A stretch of 64,000 bases of DNA from Sorghum bicolor (GCF_000003195.3 NC_012877.2:8968855-9032854); one strand, 5' to 3'. Counted from the first letter of the stretch, positions 24,901 through 37,303 are shown. Notes: a model not told the origin generated them from the sequence alone. Made by a program: numbers and translations.

Positions 24901-25620
24901 GATAAATAGTGCATGGCTCTGGCACTTGTCTTCATCATAACCTTGCACTGGATACGTGAACTGCCTCTTCACCTCTCCCCACACTGTATCCTTGATGTCT
25001 TTGGGGACTTTCCTCCAATCACTATATGTGATAGGCACCTTCAACCTAACTATACACAAATACTGGTTGCTGAAGGTGCCGATGATGGTTTTTGGCGCCA
25101 AGGGCTCTCCTTTTGGCCCTATCTTGTGTATCGCAAACACTTTTTTCTTGCTAATCTGGTGCCTCTCGTGTTGTCCCCTCTTCAAGTTGGACCTATCCTT
25201 GGTACTAGTTGATGAAGTGCCCATGGAAGTATCCGCAACTTGTTCATCTCCTTCATTGGGGTAATCCAAGGAACGAGGCACGATCGACACCTTTCAAGGA
25301 GAAGACCTTGCATTAGTTACATACTTAAATGAGAGGCCCCCGAACGTTGTCAATTAACAATGGGTGCATTATAAACTTACATCGAGCCTTTGTGATATAG
25401 AATCATCTACCGATGCAACATGTGTCTCCGTGCGAGGAGCTCGTTTCTCGGCCGTCGGATCAAAGTCTAGATCATCATCGTCCTCTCCATGAGGTCTCTT
25501 TTGTGGCCTCGGTGTGAGTTGCTTGCTCTCATAAGACGAGGTGTGTGATGACGAGCCATTATCATCACTCTCATTAGGAGTAGGCTCACGCCAATTTTGA
25601 AGTGCCTCCTCCCTCGACAT
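21990..25620 (-). pseudogene. CACTA second gene with Ulp1/C48-like peptidase domain
   Basis: Minus-strand exons start with MSREEALQNW at 25620. Next come a basic region and a plant transposase-associated domain (25290-24847 and 24696-24163), a Ser/Pro/Gly-rich linker (24069-23410), and segments 23408-23115 and 23182-22772. The final part carries peptidase C48-like motifs: G-H-L-I-A-F with the catalytic His and I-L-D-S-L with the Asp (about 22570-22680), then K-Q-P-Y-G-S-V-S-C-G-F-Y-V-C with the Gln and Cys (about 22200-22250). The triad thus looks present. Overlapping exon frames and unclear splice sites leave intactness uncertain. Such genes are known passengers of plant CACTA and Mutator elements; their role in transposition is not settled. 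Confidence 0.6.
22281..22345. repeat. (AGT)n microsatellite
   Basis: Imperfect GTA/AGT trinucleotide run inside an intron-like part of the CACTA second gene. Confidence 0.7.
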
Positions 25621-26135
25621 TGGTAGCTATGAAGAAATGGAACATTCGTAGTAATATAAACACGAACAATGCTAAATTCATCTCAGAATATATAAAAGAA
25701 TCATTAAAAGTATATATTCATTTGACAACAAGTTTACATCTTTTTTTCATATCCATTTGTTGTTTGTATACAAAAAGTGAAGAAAAGTACAAAAGTGAAC
25801 AAGAAAATTACATAGTTGTCCTAGAAAAAAGTACAAAATTTAAAAATTTGGAGCAAAATCGTGTACATAGTTGGTTCAGATTCGCCCCATTGTCATCATG
25901 CTTCTAAGCTGGTTGCTTGAATACAAGCCATCCTAGATTAGGAGCTTATTACCATTAATAAGGAGACATTTGATCATCATAGCCGCTGCCTCAGTAGAAA
26001 AAGATTCATATCATAAAAAATGCCACTCCCTCAGCACATTTTTAAACTTTTCAACAATTCATCATTGCACATGCCACAAATTAAGCTCAAATTGAATCAA
26101 AGCATATTACATGAAACTTAACCATGGTGGGCAGG

Positions 26136-26540
26136 GTAGTAGAGAATAACAGTAGTAGAGAGTAGAATATAGAGTAGTAGAGAAGGTAGTAGTAGTAGTA
26201 GTAGTAGTAGTTAGGAGTAGAGTAGTACATAGGGAGTAAGTAGTAGTAGTAAGCAGTAGAGTAGGTAGTAGGAGTAGTAGTTAGGAACAGTAGTAAATAG
26301 TAGGACAGAAGTAGTAGAATAATAGTAGTAGTTAGGAGTAGTAGTAAGTAGGCAGTAAGTAGTAGTACTAAGTAGTAGAGTAGCAGTAGTAGTAGTGTAG
26401 GATGCCTGCCATGGTAGTAAGTAGGCAGTAAGTGGTAGTAGTAAGCAGTACAGAAGGTAGTAAGAGTAGTAGTTAGGAGTAGTAGTAACTAGTAGGATAG
26501 TTGGTGGTGGTGGTGGTGGTGGTGGTGGGCAGTGGTGGGC
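26136..26540. repeat. GTA-rich compound microsatellite with (GGT)n tract
   Basis: About 400 bp dominated by GTA/AGT units, with the purest run at 26186-26211 and a (GGT)n run at about 26502-26528. It lies between the two CACTA genes and has no coding content. Confidence 0.8.
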
Positions 26541-26644
26541 AGAGGAGGTGAGTACATTACAATATATGTGGTTCCATTACAATAATAGATAGTTACATAA
26601 GTTCTTGTCCATCAATAAGTGAGTACATTATTACATATGACCAT

Positions 26645-29600
26645 ATATATCATTTTGCTGCAAGTGATCCTACGACGGTCTTCCTCTCACTATATATGCG
26701 AAACCAGGGCATCGTCTTGCTCTTATTGCAGCGGGCCTCAATGAACTTTATCTTCCATGGATGATCGGTAAAGAGTGATAGCTCAGCATAGTTGTTGTAT
26801 TCTTCGAGGCTCTAGACTCCATCTGCTCCCACAATCTGCTGCTTCCCGAACACAACCACATGTTTTTTGCTGTCTTTGGGCTTTGGAAAGTAGGCAACTT
26901 GCGCACCATGGCTTGCTAGTACCCACTGATCATCTTTATAGATGACACTTTGTAGCTCCACATTGGTTTGCCCATATTCATTGACAAGAACCCCTTTTGG
27001 TTTGACACACTGGCACCGAAAGACAACTAACTGTAGTTCACTACCATAGTCAAGTTCTCATATGTCTTCAATCTACCCAATGTCCTGGTCAGCCCCGTTG
27101 AGTCGGATGCCCTCATATCAAACCCCACTATTCTGTGTCGTGCTCTTCTTGTCCTTCTCCTTTGTGTGGAATTTGTATTCATTGATGTCATACCCTTGCC
27201 ATGTGGTAATTTGTGTTGACGGGCCAGATGCAAGCCTTGCTTCATCAGAGTCCCCATGGGGTATGTCCTGTAGCTGATTGATCTACACTGTGAAATTGGC
27301 CTTGTGTTGCTTTTGGACCCATGCCTCCATGCGTTGTCCATCACAAGTGGCACGGATCTCCTCCAGATTCTTATCAACAAATGCTTCCATAACCACTAGC
27401 TAATTGAGGACATTGTGATGAGCTTCTTTCACCATTTCATACTGGAAATCAGTGCATACTTTCCTCCCCATGCAACCAATTCCTGTTGTTTTGCCTTCAT
27501 GCTGAGGGACAGTTAGGCCAATAGCCCTTCCGTCCTGGATATACTTGGTGCAACAATTAACAGCCTCCTCGGTTGTGTATGCCTCGACCATAGAGCCCTC
27601 TGGGTAGGCATGGTTAAGGACATATCTGTTGAGGGTTGACATGAACTGCTCGTACGTCCACATGGTACACGGGGCCTAGCTCTTATATCTGATCAACCAT
27701 GTGCATCATCAGGTGTGTCATAATATCAAAGAAAGATGGTGGGAAGGACATATCTCAGCTTCATCGATCACCTTTTGTATGATGAAGTTAAAGAAGTAAC
27801 CAAGGTGTGATGTCCATCTTAACATACTCTGGACCGATAGCCCTGATCACAATGGGAAGGAACACTGTGAGCATTCATGACAGTCATGTGCGTTGAAGCT
27901 AGTTAGTGTAAGGTATTTCATGGAGACCAAGCTCTTGATGTTTCAAGAGAAACCAGTCGGCACCTTGACACTCCTAAGCCATTGGCACACAACCCTCTTC
28001 TCATCTTTCGTGAGGTTGTAGCTTGCGCCTGGAATATCCACTTTGCCGCTCTGTGGTGACTGTGTTAGTTGAATTTTAGTCCTGATGTTCTGGTTCACAA
28101 GATCCATCCGTGATTTCAGACCATCCTTTGTCTTAGTCTTGATGTCAAACAAAGTGCCAATGGTGCTTTTGAAGACATTCTTCTTCAGGTGCATGCAGTC
28201 GATGGCATGAGGCGTGTCTAGCTCCTTCCAATATGAGAGGTACTTGAAGAAACACGACTGCTTCTTGAAAAGGATTGGGCGATAGGTGGTTCACCCTCTA
28301 ACTTATCTTGTTTCCTCTTCTTCCTTGATGTGGTACCGGCTTCCTCTTTCTTCTTCTTCCCGAACTCAATTTCTATATCATACCTTTTGCCATACTTTGT
28401 TCTTTCTGCCTTGTCAAGTTTAGGCTCGTCGTTGTTGTCAAAGTACTTATTCATCATACTTGCCCGGTACCTTTGGTTCTTGGATAGGAATCGCTTATGC
28501 CTCATGTACACTAACTTCTTGGATGATTTAAGATAAGTGTAGCAGGTACCATCAATGCAAACTACACAACCTGACTTACCCTTGATCTGCCCTGACAGGG
28601 AAAGAAGAGTGGGGTAATCGTTGATGGTCACAAAAATAATGGCTTTTAGGGCGAACTTCTTCTTTTCTGAAGCATCCATCATGGTGACCCTAGTTTCCCA
28701 TAGTATCTTTATGTCCTCCATGAGCGGCTCGAGGAACACATCTATATCATTGCCTGGCTTCTTTGGTCTAGAAATAATACAGGTTAGTAAAAGATACCTG
28801 CACTTTTGACATATCTAGGGAGGTAGGTTGTATATGGTGAGGACGACCGGCCAAGTGTTGTGTGAGCTGCTAAGGTCACCGAATGGGTTCATCCCATCGG
28901 TACTCAGTGTGAGCCTAATGTTCCTTGCCTCATTACCAAACTCCTTTTGAAACTTAGCATCAAAACACTTCCATTGTTTGCCATCGATGGGGTGCCGCAG
29001 CTTGCCATCACCCTTTGTGCGCTCATCAGATGCATGCCACGACATCAGCTTAGCATCCTCAGGATTCCCAAATATAGCACGCAGACGATCAATCACGGGT
29101 AGGTACCACATCGTCAAAGCTAGAATCTTCCTCTGCATGTAACCCTCTTCTTCCTCATCCTCCAACGATGGGATCTGCTTCTTCGTGGTAGACTTTTTCT
29201 TCTTCAGCGCTCTCTCATCGTCCGCCTCCGTGCGACAACCAGCATTCCTTTTGTACCAACTCGTGCCACAGTGTGGACAACTCTGCAATTTCTCATACTT
29301 GCCTCGATAGAGGATATAATGGTTAGGACAAACATGAAACTTTTTAAGCTTCAGCGCCACTGGCCGGATGAGCTTCTTCACGTGATAGGTGTTGGCGGGC
29401 ACCTTGTTTCCCTCTAGGTATGTGTTAGGAAGGATACGTAATAGGTCGTTAAAGCTACTGTCTGACCACCCATGATGAGCCTTTACCATTAGCATTTGGA
29501 GGTTAAAACGTAGTGTCGTCCAGTGCTTCGGACAGTCCTTATAAAGGGGATCAATGGCTGTCTGCTTTATCTCTCTAAAATTCTCCAACCACCTTGGGCT

Positions 29601-30152
29601 CCCAAATAAAATGCCATCATCATCAAGACGATTAGCAATTGACTCAAACAGCTCCACAGTCTCAGGATCCCTCACTGACTCATCACTATCATCGTATCCT
29701 TCATCACCGTCAGCCATGTCTTGGAGCAGATCAGCCATCATGATGTAGTCATGCTCGGTAGTAGCACTACCATGTCCGTCGTCCGCTACTGATGAGGTTT
29801 GTGGTTTGGCATTCGCCGCCGCCTTAGCCGTTGTTGACGACAACTTTCGGCCTCCATCAAATGCACTCGAATCTTCTGTTTCCCCATGAAACTTCCAAAT
29901 AGTGTAATCTTTGACAAAACCGTATCGGACCAAATGAGATTTCACCGTGTCATCTCCATGGGCATAAAGGTTCTTGCAGCTCTTACATGGACAGATGGTG
30001 AGTTCTCGCTTCAGACTATGACGATGACTTTTGGCGGTGGAAATAAACTTTGTCAAATGTTCAATGTAAGCTGGATCCAATCTTGACATCTTATACATCC
30101 ATTCCCTGTCCATGACTCTCGCTCCCTTGCAGAGACAACAAGAATAACACAT
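26645..30152 (-). pseudogene. CACTA transposase TNP2 (En/Spm TNPD type), broken
   Basis: This would be the DNA transposase of the element. The main frame runs from 30152 to 28815. It holds an N-terminal transposase-associated zinc-binding domain (motif C-P-C-K-S-C-K-N near residues 53-60) and the Transposase_21 domain with T-D-G-M-N-P-F-G near its end. A TAG at 28815-28817 replaces an expected Trp codon. The same frame then continues to about 28275, where a one-base shift moves it to the frame of 28194-27943. DUF4218-like (27663-27400) and DUF4216-like (27380-27027) parts follow, then a tail to about 26650. The stop, the shift and further stops near 27700-27940 make it non-functional. Confidence 0.75.
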
Positions 30153-30326
30153 GTAAGCATACTAATCTAGAAAATAAACAACCCAAAATAGATCTAGATC
30201 TAGAGCAAAAAGGATCCAAATCATAGAAAAGAGAGAGGATCGAGCGATTAAGAACGTAAATCAACCTCTTGTTGTGTCCTCCTTCACTAAATCTAAGGGC
30301 AAAATCTCCCCCTCTAGAAAATGGAC

Positions 30327-30360
30327 ATTTTTAGGGTTTTGAGCTCAAAACCCTAAAAAT
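30327..30360. repeat. Perfect 34-bp palindrome with two telo-box motifs
   Basis: The two 17-nt arms are exact reverse complements around GAG/CTC, and each contains a telo-box (AAACCCTAA or its complement). It lies about 175-210 bp upstream of the TNP2 ATG and downstream of a TATA box, so it is probably in the 5' leader. Confidence 0.8.
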
Positions 30361-30394
30361 AGAGGAGCAGCCGCGGGGAAGAAGGGTGTGCGGC

Positions 30395-30404
30395 TATATT
30401 TATA
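30395..30404 (-). promoter_or_regulatory. Candidate TNP2 TATA box
   Basis: The minus strand reads GGCTATAAATATAGCC, a TATA box about 245 bp upstream of the TNP2 start codon and inside the subterminal region, the usual promoter position in En/Spm elements. Confidence 0.5.
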
Positions 30405-30409
30405 GCCCA

Positions 30410-30665
30410 TACTTAACCGAGGCGGGCAATGTTAGAAAACCGCCGCGGTTAATGAGATATTAACCGCGGTGGGCGATATAAGTGACCACCACAGTTAATA
30501 CCATGGCGGTTGTGTTACAAAGACCGCCACGGTTAATATCCCATTAACCGTGGCGGTTGGCTTACATTGCCCGCCATGATTAATTATTAACCGTGGCGGC
30601 AGTCTTGTGGCCTGGCCGGCTTGAGCCGGCAGTGAATAACCGTGGCGGGCGAAACCAACGCCCGC
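30410..30665. repeat. CACTA right subterminal repeats
   Basis: A mirrored array of AACCGTGGCGG-type units. The expected terminal CACTA sequence is absent beyond 30665. Confidence 0.7.
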
Positions 30666-30670
30666 CTTGG

Positions 30671-31650
30671 AGCTCTTATGTGAAACGTTATGCAAAATAA
30701 AATTTGTAGTACTGATAGCCTCAACTTTCAATTTGTAATCAGGGATAACAAAGTTTGATTACATACATAGGACAATAGTCCTAATCGGACAATATTCTAC
30801 ATCCATATCTTTTCCACGTGCGCTAATATTTGTGCTTGTAGGAGTGTATAACAACTTTACTAGACTTCAGCCCGTCTCAAATGACTTCACGGTCAACATG
30901 GTTTTATATAACACACATAATGAGTGAGAGGGATTTAGTTCTTATGTTTATGGCCATATATAGAGAGAACCTGACCCACCCTAATTAATCATCAGATCCA
31001 TGAGCTCTCTCTACGGTGTTAAACCATCATCCATTAATGATTATCCATTATAATCATCCTCAATGTTGGTTTAATTTAGAAAATAGTGTTTTTGATGCAA
31101 GTGCTTGAAAGGATTTTTTTTTGAAGTCATTTCATGATCTACATGACTTGCCTGTGTCAATAAAAGTGGACACCTGATCCTTCCGCATCCTTGGAATGTC
31201 ATACCATTGTTTTAGCTTGCTTCCTGTAATTGTAATATTTATATATGGTATTTTAGCAAACTAGAGTACATGTAAATGTATATTGTCTATGTAGCCATAC
31301 AGGGATGTGCCCATGGGCATGCAGGCTGTGCGACCATACGGGGCCTCAGATTTTTTGGGGTCTCCAATTTGCAGTTCATCGATGCATCCTTTCCTATTCC
31401 ACCGTCCTATCCATTACTCGCTCTTAGCTCCTCCATCCATCGATCAAACTGAGGCTGCAAGCTACCTCGTCCGTAGAGCCAGCCCCATGATTGATAATTG
31501 TCTTATATAGTTTCTATATATTGCTAAACTTTATCCAATTTGTGTAACACTTGTACTAGAATTATTTCTTTAGAGGTTTGTCATTCTATTTTTATAAATC
31601 AGTAGGGCCTATTTTTAAGTTCAGAACAAGGCCTCAGATTTTGCCGGCAC
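30671..31650. other. Intergenic, no gene recognised
   Basis: AT-rich sequence. The short frame at 31307-31510 shows no domain. The stretch after the copia element at 36789 continues this sequence (TGTAGCCATA-type flank). Confidence 0.5.
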
Positions 31651-31655
31651 GGCCC

Positions 31656-32053
31656 TGTTAGCTAAATCTGTTTTAGATAAGTTTGGTTAGGATCTCGTAG
31701 AGTCCAGTCGAGTTAGGAGATAGGGCGTTCCTGAAGGCGTGCTTGGGGACGACTCAATCGAGTTGGAGTCTGTCCGCGTCAGGATACAACTGCTACATGT
31801 GGTGTGCGTCACGTGAACGACGTCGCACACGGATGTAACTTGGCGCGGGGGATAAGCGGAGTCTGTTCTGTGATCTCCATTATAGATAAGGAATATACAC
31901 GTTCTAAAACGCTGCAACGTTGGGCAGCACAAAATTATCTTGTTTGCTTTCATTGTGATTTTCCAATCTGCTAAACGTCGAACTCGTGGTCACCACGTCG
32001 GCTTGCCGCCGTCGTGGACATAGACATATTCATATCGATCCTTGGTTCTATCA
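31656..32053 (+). repeat. Copia 5' LTR
   Basis: TGTTAGCTAAATC...TTCTATCA, 398 bp. Same length as the 3' copy, about 10 mismatches. Confidence 0.95.
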
Positions 32054-32055
32054 AG

Positions 32056-32069
32056 TGGTATCAGAGCCA
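32056..32069 (+). other. Copia primer-binding site, initiator tRNA-Met
   Basis: TGGTATCAGAGCCA begins two bases after the LTR. It is complementary to the 3' end of initiator tRNA-Met. Confidence 0.95.
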
Positions 32070-32242
32070 TTGGTCGACGAGGAGGCGTGTGGCGGCGGTG
32101 ATCAATCGGTGAAGTCGCCGGTGGAAGATCTCAGCCGGAACGGAGCAGGCGGAAACACGTGAACCCGCAACGTCGTCATGTCTAGGATACAGGTGCGTCT
32201 GGTGAGAAGGAACCCTTGGATCGGGTGTTTGGGCAGGCAGCC

Positions 32243-35200
32243 ATGAATCTAGTCTGGCCAATGCTCACCAAGACAAATTATCAAGAGTGGTCGTCCCACG
32301 TCCGGTGCAATCTGGAAGGAATGCTCCTCTAGGACGCCATTGAAGCGGAGGATGCTGCTAAGGTGGAGAGACGTCGAGATCAGCTGGCACTTGGTGCTAT
32401 GCTCCGCGGCGTACCACAAGAGATGCACTCTCTACTCCTGAACAAGAAAACGGTGAAGGAGGCATGGGAGGCGATCAAGACCATGCGTCTTGAGCAGACC
32501 TCTTGGAACTTCGGGGACTCGGGGAGGAAAGTGTCACCGACACGAGGATGGTGAAGAAATTCCTTCGGGTCGTGCCACCGCGGTATGGCCAAGTTGCTGT
32601 GGCTATCGAGATGTCCAAAGACCTGAAAACTTGGACAATTGAAGAATTGGTCAGTCATCTTCGAGCAACTGAGGAAAGATTTGAACCCTCGGTGGATCAA
32701 CTCACAGACAAGGTTCCTAAGCTCTTGCTTACTGAGGAAGAGTGGACGGCAAAACACAAGAACCGTGCTGATGCAGATTCATCTTCAGGATCTGGCAGCA
32801 AGGGCCATGGACGTTATGTGAAGAAGGAACGATCCGGGGGGTGTGGCAGCGGTGACTCGCGTGATTCCGGTGGAAGAAATCTCACGTCCATGGGAACTCC
32901 ACGGCGGAAAGGGAGATGTCGCAAGTGCGGTATCTACGGGCACTATGGAAAAGAGTGCAAGACTAAGCCAAATGAGGAGCGAGAAGAGACTGCACACCAT
33001 GCAAATGCCGATGTAGATCCATCTCTGATGGTGGCACAAGTCTGCAACGTTGTGCGGACCAGTGAAGCCGGCTTGCAGGGTGTGTTCTTGAATCAAGATC
33101 GCGTGTTCCCGGGTTCATACGTCGACGGCGCATGGGTGCTTGACACCGGGGCGACGAATCACATGACAGGAAGTCGGGAGGCTCTGGCGACTCTGGATGG
33201 AACAGTTCGGGGCGCGGTGAGATTCGGCGATGGATCGACAGTACAGATCCAAGGAATCGGCGCAGTGACGATCGCCGGAAACGCTGGGGAACACAGGGTC
33301 CTCACCGAGGTATATTACATTCCATCTTTGAAGTGCAATATCATCAGTCTTGGCCAGCTTGAAGAAGGAGGGTGCAGGGTTGAAATAGACAAAGGCATCC
33401 TGAAGGTCTTCGAGCGAGAACAAGGGAAGAAGGAGGAGCGTAGAGTGCTGATTCATGCTGAAAGAAGAAATTGACTTTATGTCATGAAAGTAGACCTCAC
33501 TTCTCCTGTCTGCTTGCTAACAAAGTTGGATGATGTGGCTTGGCTCTGGCATGCTCGATATGGACATCTAAATTTTAGGTCATTGAGTGATCTTGGATCA
33601 AAAGGAATGGTGGAAGGACTACCGGTGATTCGTCGGATTGATCAGGTTTGTGATGGCTGTGCATTGGGTAAGCTTCACAGGACACCGTTTCCACAAGCAT
33701 CTACATATCGTGCACAGGCAAACCTCGAATTAACTCACGGTGATCTCTGTGGGCCGATCACTCCTTCCACGCCAGGTGTGAAGTCCTATTTCCTGTTAAT
33801 TGTTGATGACTATAGCAGATACATGTGGCTGGAATTATTGGCAACCAAAGACGAAGCACTGGTTTACTTCAAGAAGATCAAGACCGCTGCTGAAGTGGAA
33901 TCAGGTCGTCGTCTAAAGGTGTTCAGGACAGATCGGGGTGGTGAATTTTTGTCCATTGCATTCTATGAATTCTACAAGGAGCATGGAATTAAACGCAACA
34001 CCACAACTCCATATACCCCTCAACAAAACGGAGACGTCGAACGCAGGAATCAAACTGTTGTTGAGATGGCTCGGTGTCTACTGAAGAGTATGGGAGTTCC
34101 GGGGAAGTTCTGGGGAGAGGCGGTATGAACCGCCGTGTATTTGCTGAATCGTTCGCCAACAAAGAGCCTACATGGCAAAACTCCGTTTGAAGTTTGGTTC
34201 GGGAGAAAACCAAATGTCCGGCACCTGTGCACTTTTGGATGCACTGCTTTTGCCAAAACCACAGGGCCGGGAGTCAATAAATTGGCAGACAGATCACTGC
34301 CGGGTGTATTCCTAGGCTACGAGCCGGGGACAAAGGGTTATCGCGTGTTTAATCCGGTTAACAAGAAACTGGTACTGTCCAGGGATGTGATCTTTGATGA
34401 GAAGAGGAGATGGAATTGGGAGGAGAAGGCAGCCGCTGAACACAATGCGCAGCTCGATCCGCAGTTTATAGTTGTGCACTCAGATGATTTGCCAGCGGGT
34501 ACTATACACAATCCGACAATAGACCCTGACTCTGAAAATGTTCAGTCTGACTCGGGGGGGCACTTGCAGACGGATGGGGAGCAGGAACAAGCGCAATCAA
34601 CCTCGGCTGCAGCAATTCCATCGGAGGGGGTGCTTCAAGCACACCACCTCATACTCCTCTCAGTTCGGTGGTGTCATCGACCATGCCGCATATCCAGTGG
34701 GCCACTCCACCGACAGGTGAAGGTTTTGATTCAGAAGGTGTTCCGTTAAGATTCAGAACCATTCCAGACCTGCTCGACGCTACTGACAAAGTCCAACACT
34801 TCGAGTATAGTGGGGTGTGCCTGTCTGCAGCAGATGAACCAGTCTCTCTGGAGGAAGCCATGACGCAGGACTGTTGGAGACAGGCGATGAAATCTGAATT
34901 GCAGGCTATTGAGGACAACAAAACATGGGTGGTGAGTGACCTGCCGAAGAACCATAAAGCCATTGGGCTGAAGTGGGTATTTAAAATTTAAAAAGATTCT
35001 CAAGGGAAGATTGTCAAGCATAAGGCGCGTTTAGTAGCAAAAGGGTATGCACAACGACATGGAGTAGACTATGACGAAGTATTTGCTCCCGTTGCTCGCA
35101 TTGAGACAGTAAGACTGTTGTTGGCTCTAGCAGGACACAGTGGATGGGAGGTACACCATATGGATGTTAAATCAGCGTTGCTGAATGGAGATCTATCTGA

Positions 35201-36377
35201 AACTGTGTTTGTTCAACAATCTCTGGGTTTCAGCGTGGGTAGCAAAGGTAGAGTACTGAAGCTAAAGAAAGCGCTCTATGGATTGAAACAAGCGCCGAGG
35301 GCCTGGAACGCGAAGCTTGACAGAGAGCTTGTTGCTCTCGGTTTTCAGAAGAGCAAACTCGAGCATGTCGTGTACAGAAGGTGTAACAAGAAGTCCTTCT
35401 TACTTGTTGGAGTATATGTTGACGACTTAGTGATCTCTGGACCAAGTGTTGATGAGATAAAGCACTTTAAACAGAAGATGCAGAAGAAGTTCAGCATGAG
35501 CGATCTTGGACTGTTGAGCTACTACCTCGGAATTGAGGTACAGCAAACCTCGAAAGGTATCACTCTATGCCAAAGTGGGTATACGGCCAAGATATTAGAA
35601 TCCGTGGGAATGTCAAGTTGCAATTCATGTGCAACACCCATGGAGGTTCAGCTCAAACTCAGCAAGACCAAAGAAAGGGAAGAAGTGGTAGAAGCCACGG
35701 CATACAGAAGTGTTATTGGGAGCCTACGTTATCTTGTCAACACCAGACCAGATATTGCTTTTTCGGTTGGGGTTGTCAGCAGATACATGGAAGCTCCAGG
35801 CAAGGAACATTGGGCTGCCATCAAGCACATCCTCAGATATCTGAAGGGGGCGGTGGGACTTGGCTGCAACTATGAGCGAGGCGCAGACCTGAAGCCGTTT
35901 CTGATGGGCTACAGTGACAGTGACTTTGCAGGTGATGTGGAGGATAGGAAGAGCACCACCGGGATTGCTTATTTTCTCGGGAAGAGCTTGGTCACATGGG
36001 CCTCTCAGAAGCAGAAAATTGTGACATTATCCTCTTGTGAAGCAGAATATGTTGCAGGGGCAGCAGCAGCGTGTCAAGGTATATGGTTGGGCCGACTGGT
36101 GGGAGATTTGATGGGAACCAAAGAAGCACCTGTGAAGCTCCTGATGGACAATATGTCCGCGATCGCACTAAGCAAAAATGCAGTACATCATGACAGGTCT
36201 AAACACATTGATACAAGATTTCATTTCCTGCGTGAATGCATTGAGGATGGAAGGGTGGAGATAGATCATATCGGGACTGGTGATCAGTTAGCTGATATGT
36301 TTACCAAGGCGCTTGGGCGAGCAAGATTTCTGGAGCTGAGTAAAAGGTTGGGTGTTGTCGAGGTAAAACAGGTTTAG
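32243..36377 (+). pseudogene. Copia gag-pol polyprotein, broken
   Basis: It starts at ATG 32243. Gag carries a UBN2-type region and a zinc knuckle C-R-K-C-G-I-Y-G-H-Y-G-K-E-C near 32917-32958. Protease has V-L-D-T-G-A-T-N-H-M near 33137. The pre-integrase H-H-C-C finger lies around 33550-33665. The integrase core has V-D-D-Y-S near 33802 and T-D-R-G-G-E-F near 33930. Reverse transcriptase has Y-G-L-K-Q-A-P-R-A-W near 35278 and Y-V-D-D near 35417. RNase H has S-D-S-D-F-A-G-D near 35914. Breaks are in-frame stops at 32330 (TAG), 33472 (TGA), 34126 (TGA) and 34989 (TAA), plus frame changes near 32515 and 34630. It could not make a full protein. Confidence 0.85.
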
Positions 36378-36385
36378 GGGGTGTT

Positions 36386-36783
36386 TGTTAGCTAAATCTG
36401 TTTTAGATAAGTTTGGTTAGGATCTCGTAGAGTCCAGTCGAGTTAGGAGATAGGGCGTTCCTGAAGGCGTGCTTGGGGACGACTCAATCGAGTTGGAGTC
36501 TGTCCGCGTCAGGATACAACTGCTGCACGTGGTGTGCGTCGCGTGAACGACGTCGCACACGGATGTAACTTGGCGCTGGGGATAAGCGGAGTCTGTTCCG
36601 TGATCTCCATTATAAATAAGAAATATACACGTTCTAAAACGCTACAACGTTGGGCAGCACAAAATTATCTTGTTTGCTTTCATTGTGATTTTCCAATCTG
36701 CTAAACGTCGAACTCGTGGTCACCACGCCGGCTTGCCGCCGTCGTGGACATAGAGATATTCATATCGATCCTTGGTTCTATCA
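36386..36783 (+). repeat. Copia 3' LTR
   Basis: 398 bp, partner of 31656-32053, followed by the GGCCC duplication. Confidence 0.95.
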
Positions 36784-36957
36784 GGCCCTGTAGCCATATG
36801 TCTCAACCTACAGTCAAGGTACTTCATTAGTCCTAACCTTAAATATACATGCTATGAAGCGTAGGAAGTATATTGCACATTGTAATGAGTCGGCCGTTAT
36901 TTAGTAAATATTCCTAACCTGACTTTGGTCAGACGTGAGCTGAAGCAGCACAAATTA

Positions 36958-37303
36958 GGTCCTGTTTAGTTCCCCGCTCAAAAATTTTTCATCCATCTTA
37001 TCGAATTTTTGGACACATGCATGGAACATTAAATGTAGATAAAAAATAAACTAATTACACAGTTTAGTTGAGAATCGCGAGACGAATCTTTTAAGCCTAG
37101 TTACTCCATGATTAGCTTTAAGTGCTACAGTAACCCATATATGCTAATGCCAGATTAATTATGCTTAATAAATTTGTCTTACAGTTTCCTGACGAGCTAT
37201 GTAATTTGTTTTTTTATTAGTTTCGAAAAACCCCTCCCGACATCTTCCGACACATTCGATGTGACACCTAAAAAAATTTTTCTTCTCTAATCTAAACAGG
37301 CCT
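36958..37303. mobile_element. MITE with GGYCTGTTTAG terminal inverted repeats
   Basis: The left end reads GGTCCTGTTTAG and the right end CTAAACAGGCC, with TTA on both flanks (36955-36957 and 37304-37306). About 346 bp and no coding capacity. These ends are typical of an abundant small grass transposon. A 3-bp TTA duplication would suggest PIF/Harbinger, but the exact boundary is ambiguous by a base. Confidence 0.7.

Larger units (their letters stand above)
21368..30670 (-). mobile_element. CACTA (En/Spm) DNA transposon, right terminus lost
   Basis: The left end begins CACTACTATAGAATAAC at 21368, the diagnostic CACTA terminus. Subterminal repeats built on AACCGTGGCGG and its complement cover 21388-21620 and 30410-30665, mirrored as in En/Spm-type elements. 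Inside, two minus-strand genes are recognisable: TNP2 (30152 down to about 26650) and a second gene with a Ulp1-like peptidase domain (25620 down to about 21990). No CACTA terminus is found at the right, where subterminal repeats stop at about 30665, so the element cannot be mobile as it stands. Confidence 0.85.
31651..36788 (+). mobile_element. Ty1/copia retrotransposon, complete structure, coding broken
   Basis: It has two 398-bp LTRs (31656-32053 and 36386-36783), flanked by the perfect 5-bp duplication GGCCC (31651-31655 and 36784-36788). A primer-binding site TGGTATCAGAGCCA for initiator tRNA-Met lies at 32056-32069 and a purine-rich tract at about 36372-36382. I count about 10 differences between the LTRs (about 2.5%), so the insertion is fairly recent. 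Domain order gag-protease-integrase-reverse transcriptase-RNase H identifies Ty1/copia. Confidence 0.95.

Noticed and set aside
26136..26540. Possible satellite or CRISPR-like array
   Set aside because: Units are three bases long and irregular: a simple microsatellite within the CACTA element.
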